Of a stretch of DNA of 64,000 bases, positions 55,461-62,935 are shown in pieces. The position numbers and the translations under genes were made by a program. Each line of letters begins with the position of its first letter. Positions within the stretch are counted from its first letter, which is position 1. The notes under the pieces were generated by a model. It saw only the letters and a program-made list of their open reading frames with translations. It was not told the DNA's origin and searched no databases. Source of the DNA: JAGTVG01 sp942491935 (lineage in GTDB: Bacteria; Bacteroidota; Bacteroidia; Cytophagales; Cyclobacteriaceae); contig CALOCZ010000022.1 of assembly GCA_942491935.1 (NCBI GenBank), forward strand, positions 18,413-82,412, in the 5' to 3' direction.

Positions 55461-56380
55461 TTAATTTTTCTTGGTTTTTTTTTTTTTTTTTACCCCACGC
55501 ACTTCCAACGATATAAAAGGCAAAATCACCGTCTTTAGCCCAGGCGAAGTCCATGCCGGTGTGCAAACCAAAAGCTCTGGCCATTTCGTTCGAAAGCCGG
55601 CACCTTTTCCCCAGTGCTCCAAAGTCGTAAATGATGGATAGGCTTTTCCTGTCCCAGTAAATGCATCTTGACCATCGTTGTAAATTGATGCCACTCGTTT
55701 CACAGTATGGTTTATCGCTTTGGTATCGCATTGCAGGTACACCCCGTAAATGAATAAAGGGCAATGCTAAAGAGGGGGCCCAGATGAAGTTGGCTCGAAG
55801 CGCAACCGGTTTTTACTTGTAATGGGCTGATAACCAAAAAAGTAAGTGTTGAACTTAAAAAGTCGTACCTCCAAGCCAGGTTGCATTATAATTAAAAGTT
55901 ACACCTCCCAGGATTCCAGTTACAGGGGTAAAAATTTTCGGCTTATTTTCGGTTAATAGTCGAACGACTATTATTTTTGGTCGGTTTGGATGGTGTGATT
56001 TATTTTTGTGGATAAGAAATATGAAAGGCCAAGAAACAGTTGTCAGCAAACGCACCTGCCTCGGCGCCAGAGCAAGCGTTATTTACCGTTTCTTAGGTTT
56101 CTTTTTTTTTTGTCCAGAGCGCTTAGCGAACTCGTATTATGAAGCTAACCATTCCATTGAGTGCTAATCCTGCACTCCTGTAATGAGGTGGCACCCACCT
56201 TTCGTGTTCTTTTTTTGTTTATGAAAATACAGCAAGCGACCACCACCATACCCAATGGCTGGTTCGGTAATAATAAACGGTTGCCAAAAGACCATATATT
56301 AATAAAAATGAGCTTATCAGGCCCATCCTCCGGTACGAAAGCTATTTTTGTTTTTTTTGAGTAGTTGCAGTGCTTCGTTC
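55461..56380 (-). pseudogene. Heavily decayed BamA-like surface antigen
   Basis: Only frame fragments remain. In order on the minus strand: 'WQPFIITEPAIGYGGG' with 'LYFHKQKKNTKGG' (56360-56200), 'TGILGGVTFNYNATWLGG' (55930-55860), 'KFNTYFFGYQPITSKNRLRF' (55860-55800), 'PFIHLRGVPAMRYQSDKPY' (55765-55700), 'GTGKAYPSFTTLEHWGKGAG' (55650-55590), and 'MARAFGLHTGMDFAWAKDGD' followed by 'FAFYIVGSAWG' (55580-55490), the last a typical end of Omp85-type barrels (AFYI.VGSAW). At least five shifts and several stops. The run of 16 A/T bases near 55480 marks the end. Confidence 0.65.
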
Positions 56381-56493
56381 AGTGAGCAATCAACCTGGCT
56401 TCTAAAACTTAGAGTAGAATTTAGGAAGTGTTTTTTTTAGACCTATTTTTTAAGATTCTTTCCTTCGTCGGTGGTTATTTTAGAGCTTCAACT

Positions 56494-56642
56494 TCACTTT
56501 TTAAGCCTACTATAATCTCTGAAAAACTGAACTTTACTTAAACCCCATGTCGGTCCAAAAGTTTTTCTCCATTCTCTTGCAGACGGAATAAGGGAGTGAC
56601 CAATAGAAAGGCTCACTTGATTTCGTAAAAACGGTTCCTCAG
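56494..56642 (-). pseudogene. Fragment of an outer-membrane protein gene
   Basis: In one frame the minus strand reads 'AEEPFLRNQVSLSIGHSLIP' then 'SAREWRKTFGPTWGLSK' and stops at 56494. The alternating aromatic/hydrophobic pattern looks like two barrel strands with a 'GHSLIP' turn. No start is present; it begins at the tail of the DUF1254 gene at 56639. It may be the 5' remnant of yet another envelope gene of the island. Confidence 0.35.
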
Positions 56643-58207
56643 CTGTTTCTGATTGAGCATAGCGATTCTTGCCCTAGGGCAAGAATCGCAATTTCACTAG
56701 GTCGCCAGGTTTGATCTAACCATGATTGCAGTGGACCATACATTCGTAATGCAACGAACCAACTTTTACCCGGAATAGTTTGCAACCAATTACTTTCCTG
56801 TCCCTGCGGTGGCTTTGGAGAAAAATACACATCAATTGAACCATCAGCATTCGTTTTCATTCCTTTCTTATAACTATCCAAAGTAGGGAACTGCTGATCG
56901 GTTTGTAACTGACAACGGGTCTGAGTATCATACATGGTTAAAGCCCAGAAATCTTTCACCGGAATATTCGCAGGTAGATTCAGTTTATAGGTTTTGGAGC
57001 CATCCAGTGCCTGACCCTTGGAATCAACCATACCCATTGAATAGTCAGATCCTTTTCCAGCCGATTTGCTCGACATGGCAGGAGACACACATATATAGCC
57101 GAAATGATAAAACACACGGCCATCGAGAACACGAGCACCCTCATCCATATAAACAGTGCTACCACCAATAATTGGTTGACACCAACCACTGTTTTTGCCA
57201 TAGGTATAGAGACCTGGATTACGTGGCTTGAAACTTATGGCACGTGCTGCTGTATTAGCTATGGCCGCTGCATCTACCAGAATAGCAGTCATTCTTTCAT
57301 CCGTAGGAAAGTCTTTGCCCTTAACAATACCAATGGAAGCCAACTGACCGGTGATCTCAGCACCAAGAAAGCCTGCCGGTTCTTCCTGAAGAATAGCATG
57401 AACATTTTGGAAAAAAGAAAAATCATTCGGAAGAACGGTTTGAATCTCTTTACCCGTGCCATTGATGAATTCCATTTTTGCAGGATTATCCATTTTAGCA
57501 AGTGGATACACTTTCAGATTGTCCCTGATATTCTTTGAAGCTGCTTCAATACCCTTATCCAGGTAGCCACGCATAAACAACCATGCTCCATAAGTTTTTG
57601 ATTGTACTACATGAAAGCCTGCCTTTGGCACAGCACCTTGGTAATTTGGAGGTAATACCAGAAATCGTCCACCTCGCCCTTGATCCGGACCTGCCATACC
57701 TAAATCTGTCATATAAAGGAAGGCCATGTCATCTAATATACCCAGCATACGAGGAGGTAGGTCAATAACTAATGGACCGTCCTTTAAGTCTAACCAGCCC
57801 ATGGCATACATGGTTGATGTATTTGCCGTTAACCACAGCGCCTTAGAGTCCAATAGGCCATCATATATCACTATCTTATTGTATGCATCGATACCAAATT
57901 CTTTCATCCCTTCGCGAATTGAATACATCGACATGGCCGGAATGCAGTTAAGGAAAGACTCTACAGCACGTGAACGATCGAGATAATCATAAACCTTATT
58001 AACCGATGCTTCATCAGGAACCCCATCAAAGAATTTCATAGTTCCAATGGTGGTCTCCAATTTATCCGGAGCCATGATGCTTGCCGGAGTAGGACTCGTC
58101 ATTTTCATGACAGGCTCTTGTGTAACCATTTTGGTCTTTTGAGCCTGAACGGTAACAATCGTAGTGGCTATAAGCACACTAGAAAGTAATGTTTTAATTG
58201 TTTTCAT
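56639..58207 (-). CDS. DUF1254/DUF1214 secreted protein, subtype A
   Basis: A 522-residue protein from ATG 58207 (signal MKTIKTLLSSVLIATTIVTV then QAQ); longer starts at 58234 lack sense as a signal. 'MVTQEPVMKMTSPTPASIMA' opens the mature part, then DUF1254 ('DYLDRSRAVESFLNCIPAMS', 'LVIDLPPRMLGILDDMAFLY') and DUF1214 ('GSKTYKLNLPANIPVKDFWA', 'LTMYDTQTRCQLQTDQQFPT'). It is nearly identical to the copy at 62936. The C-terminus differs: instead of 'GEIELVK' it ends 'SEIAILALGQESLCSIRNS', encoded by a perfect palindrome. Intact otherwise. It lies 32 bp after the subtype-B gene stop. Confidence 0.92.
   Translation of the reverse strand: MKTIKTLLSSVLIATTIVTVQAQKTKMVTQEPVMKMTSPTPASIMAPDKLETTIGTMKFFDGVPDEASVNKVYDYLDRSRAVESFLNCIPAMSMYSIREGMKEFGIDAYNKIVIYDGLLDSKALWLTANTSTMYAMGWLDLKDGPLVIDLPPRMLGILDDMAFLYMTDLGMAGPDQGRGGRFLVLPPNYQGAVPKAGFHVVQSKTYGAWLFMRGYLDKGIEAASKNIRDNLKVYPLAKMDNPAKMEFINGTGKEIQTVLPNDFSFFQNVHAILQEEPAGFLGAEITGQLASIGIVKGKDFPTDERMTAILVDAAAIANTAARAISFKPRNPGLYTYGKNSGWCQPIIGGSTVYMDEGARVLDGRVFYHFGYICVSPAMSSKSAGKGSDYSMGMVDSKGQALDGSKTYKLNLPANIPVKDFWALTMYDTQTRCQLQTDQQFPTLDSYKKGMKTNADGSIDVYFSPKPPQGQESNWLQTIPGKSWFVALRMYGPLQSWLDQTWRPSEIAILALGQESLCSIRNS
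56662..56689. repeat. Perfect 28-bp palindrome at the 3' end of a DUF1254 gene
   Basis: GCGATTCTTGCCCT is followed directly by its reverse complement AGGGCAAGAATCGC with no spacer. It begins exactly where homology to the sister gene at 62936 ends, and it supplies the last codons of the 56639 protein. No T-run follows, so it is not a classical terminator. It may be a snap-back repair scar. Confidence 0.8.
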
Positions 58208-58269
58208 TTTAATTGTTTTTATATTAGTATTCATCAAAGAGCAAAAACTCTTTGGTTTTAATTTTACTC

Positions 58270-59796
58270 TTATTTAACCAACTTCACATCATCCGGCTTC
58301 CAGGTCTTATTGTTGTAGGCATTCATCGGTCCATAGAATCGAACGACAGGAAACCAACCTTTACCCGGGATTGTTTGCAACCAAAACTTTTCTTTCCCTT
58401 TGGGTGGTTTTGGTCCAAAGTAAATATCAATCGAACCATCCGGATTTTTACCAGGCAACTCCTGGCTACCGATCATTGGAAATTGCTGATCTGTTTGTAG
58501 TTGGGAGCGCGTAGCAGGGTCGTAAATTGTAACTGACCAAAAGTCCTTTACCGGCACATTCGGGGGAATATGCAAAACATAATCTTTGCTTCCATCGAGG
58601 TATTGACCTTCTGCATCTTTATATCCAAACAAGTACTTTGAGCCAACACCTTCAGGCATTGGCGCAGCCATAGCAGGTGTAATTACGATCGCTCCATAAT
58701 GAAACAAACTTCGTGCATCCAGATTTCTATACCCATTTTTCTCAAACTCGGAACTGCCACCTATAAACACAGTTTCCCATTGTCGGTCCGAATATTCTTT
58801 TACATCTGGATCTCTGCTGTCAAAAGTGTTGGTTCTGGCCATGGCTACAGCGAGTTTTGCTGCTTGCTCGAAAATATGCTGCATGCGGGCATCCGGATTA
58901 AAAGGCTTGCCTTTCTCAATTCCTAAGGAAGCCAATCTTCCCGATAGTTCTTTGTTTACAAAATCAACTGGTTCATAGCTGATAATTTCATGCAGCCATC
59001 TAAAGGCTTCCCCATCTTCGGGTGCAAGTGAATTGAGGGGTACGCCGCTGATATTTATATATTTACCCTTTCTACTTGGATTATCTAGAGGGTATACCTT
59101 GAGTTTACTATAGTAATCCATCGCTTCTTGGCCTTCTCCCGGATTGGCTCTAAATAGCCCCCAAAGGCGATAAGACGTAGATTTAGCAACAAAATAACCT
59201 TTAGGAATTTTACCTTCATAACCAGGAGGAAGCAGTAAGTATTTACCTCCTTTACCTTTGTCCTGACCTGTAGCGCCAAAATCAACCACAAATCTGAAAT
59301 AGGCATCATCCAAAGGGCCCATTACCCCTGCAGGAACTTCAATCACAAGAGGACCATCTTTTTTCAAATCGAGGGTTAACATGGCATAAATGCTATTGGC
59401 ATTTCCTGTCAACCAAAGCGGTTCAGAATCCATTCTGTTGGCAAATACCAATACATCCGATGAGTTGGTGGCACCATAATCACGTACTTGCGCCTTCAAG
59501 ATACCATGTATCGACAAGGCAGGAATGAAATCATAGTAAGCTTGTGTAGCTCTTTGCAGATCCATTTGATACTGCACTTTTTCAATTGTTTCGGGTGTTG
59601 GGTATCCACCACCTTTAAATTCCAATGTTCCAAAATCGGTGTAAATTCTGGATGGGGCAGGCATAAAATCTTCTGATGATTGCTTTGCTTTCCCTTTTTC
59701 CAGTTCATAGATCGTTTTATCCTCCTGTGCTTGCACAGTTACCATAAAGCTGGTTAGTAACAAACAGACCAAAATTGATTTCATTTTACTTTTCAT
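58270..59796 (-). CDS. DUF1254/DUF1214 secreted protein, subtype B, intact
   Basis: A 508-residue protein (signal MKSKMKSILVCLLLTSFMVT then VQAQ). It is the only complete subtype-B member here: 'IYTDFGTLEFKGGGYPTPET' and 'QMDLQRATQAYYDFIPALSI' open DUF1254, 'LTLDLKKDGPLVIEVPAGVM' ends its core, 'DARMQHIFEQAAKLAVAMAR' lies between the domains, and DUF1214 has 'VHIPPNVP'-type strands, 'SVTIYDPATRSQLQTDQQFP' and 'WLQTIPGKGWFPVVRFYGPM'. End 'KTWKPDDVKLVK'. It follows the sulfatase by 13 bp and precedes subtype A by 32 bp, so sulfatase-B-A look like one transcript. Confidence 0.92.
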   Translation of the reverse strand: MKSKMKSILVCLLLTSFMVTVQAQEDKTIYELEKGKAKQSSEDFMPAPSRIYTDFGTLEFKGGGYPTPETIEKVQYQMDLQRATQAYYDFIPALSIHGILKAQVRDYGATNSSDVLVFANRMDSEPLWLTGNANSIYAMLTLDLKKDGPLVIEVPAGVMGPLDDAYFRFVVDFGATGQDKGKGGKYLLLPPGYEGKIPKGYFVAKSTSYRLWGLFRANPGEGQEAMDYYSKLKVYPLDNPSRKGKYINISGVPLNSLAPEDGEAFRWLHEIISYEPVDFVNKELSGRLASLGIEKGKPFNPDARMQHIFEQAAKLAVAMARTNTFDSRDPDVKEYSDRQWETVFIGGSSEFEKNGYRNLDARSLFHYGAIVITPAMAAPMPEGVGSKYLFGYKDAEGQYLDGSKDYVLHIPPNVPVKDFWSVTIYDPATRSQLQTDQQFPMIGSQELPGKNPDGSIDIYFGPKPPKGKEKFWLQTIPGKGWFPVVRFYGPMNAYNNKTWKPDDVKLVK

Positions 59797-59809
59797 ATAG
59801 TTAATATTT

Positions 59810-61289
59810 CTATTTTTTAAACTTAGTCATGCTGAATGCTGGTGGATTGGGATATTTTTCCAGTGACTTCTGGTATTCGCCCACAATCTTCATATACGGT
59901 CCGAGCACAAAGGCAGAGACTGCAACCTGGTTCCATTGTTCCCGTGGATCACGGGCAATGTTGTAGACAGAAGGATACCCCATCCCCTCGGCACGATAGG
60001 CACCCACGCCCATCAGGGACGGGTTGCCATCAGATGCAACGAATTGCTTTGGATAAATCCGCCACTGCTTCCAGCGCACTGCAGCAACCTCGCCTTCCAT
60101 GAACGTGATCAGGCTTTCGCGCGCTGACTGCTTGTTTTTGCCCAGGAAGAAATCACCCTGATCGACGCCATCAATGGCACGGTCAGTGGGTACTTTGGCC
60201 CCGATAATGTTGGCCAATGTAGGGTAGAAGTCGTGGATAGCTACCATCTCGTTGCTCTTTGCCGGTTTGATCTTTGCTGGCCATTTGATCATGCCCGGAA
60301 CGCGCAGTGAACCCTCAAGTGCATCACCAACCTCTCCACGGAACGGTCCGGCTGAACTGCCCAAGAAATCGTTGTTGGACCCCTGGGTTGTAGCCGGCCC
60401 ATTGTCGGAAAGCCATATGACGATGGTGTTGTCTTCAATGCCGGCCTCCTTTATGGCGTCAAGCACCTGTCCTGTACGGTAGTCAAGTTCCATCACAGCA
60501 TCACCAAAAAGCCCGGCACTCGATTTCCCTTCAAAGTCGGGATGTGGCAAGGCCGGATAATGTACATGTGACCATCCCACATAAAGAAAGAATGGTTCCT
60601 TTTCTTTTGCCTGTTCTTTGATGTACTTCACGGAGGCTTGCGCTATGTCACCTTCGATATGCCGTCTGTATTCAAGATCGTAGGGACGGACCTTTTTCAA
60701 CACATCCTTTCCGGGTTCTGATTCCCAGATAGCGGTTTGCGATTTGGCAATTGCTTCTTCTGAAAAACCGCTTCTACGCATACCATCCGGATACAATACA
60801 CCGTCGGTGGTTTCTAAAATCCCAACATGCCATTCATCAAAGCCCTGGTTAATGGGCAGACTTTGCTTTTCTCCACCCAGATGCCATTTACCCGTCATGG
60901 CAGTGGCGTAGCCTTTTGATTTGAACAGTTCGGCAAGCGTCACCTCACTATCCTGAAGTGTGCTGGGTGTACCGGCAATAATAATACTTCCCAATCCTGC
61001 ACGTTGAGAATATCTGCCTGTCAGCAAAGCCGCGCGGGTCGGTGTACAGCCCGGCTCCACGAAAAACTGAGTGAGCATCATCCCTTCGCTTGCCAGTTGA
61101 TCAATGCGCGGCGTGGGCATACCACGAAGTTCACCACCGCTGCCATAGCATCCTAAATCACCGTAGCCCATGTTGTCTGACAGCATAAGTACCACGTTGG
61201 GTTTACTACTTTGCTGTGCTTGCATTGGAATAGCGATTCCGATAATAAACAAGCAGGTAAATAAAATACTTAGTAATTTTTGATTTCAT
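59810..61289 (-). CDS. Arylsulfatase with a DUF1254-type leader; start region shifted
   Basis: The 480-residue open frame from 61252 has the full catalytic set: 'KPNVVLMLSDNMGYGDLGCY' (metal site, D-N in place of D-D), C-T-P-T-R at residue 69 of this frame, 'GKWHLGGEKQSLPINQGFDE', 'VIWLSDNGPATTQGSNNDFL' and 'ALEGSLRVPGMIKWPAK'. It should remove sulfate from an aromatic or sugar ester after formylglycine formation. The leader, read without a shift, is '(N)QKLLSILFTCLFIIGIAI' then PMQAQ, clearly the DUF1254 leader, but the ATG at 61289 is one base out of frame, so translation would need the TTG at 61252 or a lost base. The body is GC-rich, the leader AT-rich. Confidence 0.85.
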
Positions 61290-61304
61290 TTTTCTATTTT
61301 TAGA

Positions 61305-62859
61305 TTAGTTAATTAATTCAAAATCATTCAACACCCAGGTTTTATCGATGTATCCTTTTTCTGGTCCGTAGAAACGGAATACCACAAAGAATCCTTTTTC
61401 AGCATTGGTCGGCACCCAATTGTTTTTTAGTTTTTTGTCTTTTGGAGGTTCTGCTCCAAAATAAAGATCAACAGAACCATCTTTATTTACTTCTGGCTTA
61501 TTCATGACTACCAACCGATTTGTTGGTATTTCCACCAGCATCCAATAAACCACGTGTGGTTGGATCGTAAGCTGTTACCGCCCAAAAACGTTTAACCGGT
61601 GCATTTGCAGGAACAGTTAATTTATAGTTTTTACCTCCATCTAAATAGGCTCCTTCTTTATCGCGGAAAGCAGTTAAATAAGCTGTTCCCTGCACCCGGA
61701 GTTGGTTGAAATAAATTAGGAGAAACAACAATGGCATGATAATGCCAGAGTGTTCTTGCATCAATATCAGTAATTCCATCTCGCTCGAAAGTGGTATTGT
61801 ATAAAAACATTTTTTCCCAATGACGGCCTTCCCAATATCGAATATCTTGTTCGCGTGAGGCATAAACAATGGCTCGCGACATGGCAACACCTTGTTTTGC
61901 ACCCTGGTCCAATATCTTTTGCATGCGAGCATCAGGATTAAACTTCCCCTTTCGTAATGCCTAAGGTTGCTAATCGACCTAATTGTTCAGGACTAAATAA
62001 TGCTGTTGGCTCATATTGAATAATCTCATTCAAATCGGTAAAAACAGAAGCATCTTCTGCAGGCAATGGGGTTAATTCCCATACCTGTTGTATTCGCATA
62101 ATTACCTTCTCGTGGACCTGTAGCCAATGGATATACTTTTAGGTTCTTTTTGAACCAGGCCACATGCCTGATCGCCCAAACCTACTTCACCAAAACCACG
62201 CATCATTACCCATATTCTATAACTATTGGATTTTACAGCAAAATGTCCTTCTGGAATTTTACCTTCATATCCGGGGGGAATAAACAGGTATTTACCACCT
62301 TCACCTTTGTCTGGACCAACAAAACCAAAGTCCACCATAAATTTGAATAAGGCATCGTTGGCTGTTCCATACATCCCTGGTGGAATTTCAACTACTGTTG
62401 GACCGTCAATTTTTAAGTCGAGAGAAGCTATGGCATAAACCGTACTGTTATTTCCTGTTAAAAAAGGCTCACTTGGTAACCAACCAGGTCCCGCTGCAAC
62501 AGCAATATCAGAAGAAGATTTGAATTTAAAATCGCGAATTTGTGATTTTACAATAGCATACTACCGAAAGTGCTGGATAAAAATCCATATAAGCCTGTGT
62601 AGCACGTTGCAAATCCATTTCATCATAAATCTTTCTGAACGGATGCTTCATCTGGAAATGCCTCCAACTCGAAATTGAGTGTGCCGAAATTGGTCTCGAT
62701 TTTATCAGGAGCAGGCATAAAACCGGTTTCAGTTTGTTTCTCACCGGCCGTTTCAAACAGGTTTCTGTTTTCGCCGGTTTCTTGCGCTTGCACTGGAAGG
62801 ATTATTCCCAAAATAAATAAGCAGGTAATTGCAATACTTAGTAATTTTTGTGTTTTCAT
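61305..62859 (-). pseudogene. DUF1254/DUF1214 protein, subtype B, multiply frameshifted
   Basis: The order of a subtype-B gene is kept across at least five frame changes: leader and start (62859-62623, MKTQKLLSIAITCLFILGII), 'YDEMDLQRATQAYMDFYPAL' (near 62600), 'MYGTANDALFKFMVDFGFVG' and 'PPGYEGKIPEGHFAVKSNSY' (62374-62200), 'MQKILDQGAKQGVAMSRAIV' (61924), 'LTVPANAPVKRFWAVTAYDP' (61620-61560), and 'NWVPTNAEKGFFVVFRFYGP' with the native end 'KTWVLNDFELIN' (61553-61305). It is closest to the copy at 48539. Shifts are single-base insertions or losses, several next to short runs. Confidence 0.88.
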
Positions 62860-62886
62860 TGATTATTTTTTATACCCACCCCCTAA

Positions 62887-62912
62887 CCCCCTCCCTTTGA
62901 GAAAGGAGGGGG
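62887..62912. repeat. GC-rich hairpin of the Bacteroidota CCCCCT type
   Basis: CCCCCTCCCTTT (62887-62898) pairs with AAAGGAGGGGG (62902-62912) with one bulged base around GAG. The C-rich strand is preceded by CCACCCCCTAA. Similar elements are scattered in Bacteroidota genomes. Here it lies between the A copy at 62936 and the broken B gene and may act as terminator or repeat. Confidence 0.5.
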
Positions 62913-62935
62913 AAATTCCCGGGCAGGTGTACTTA

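Noticed and set aside
57104..57538. 144-codon plus-strand frame, repeated with few changes at 63365-63799
   Set aside because: Conservation follows from the near-identity of the two DUF1254 genes on the other strand; no independent protein features.
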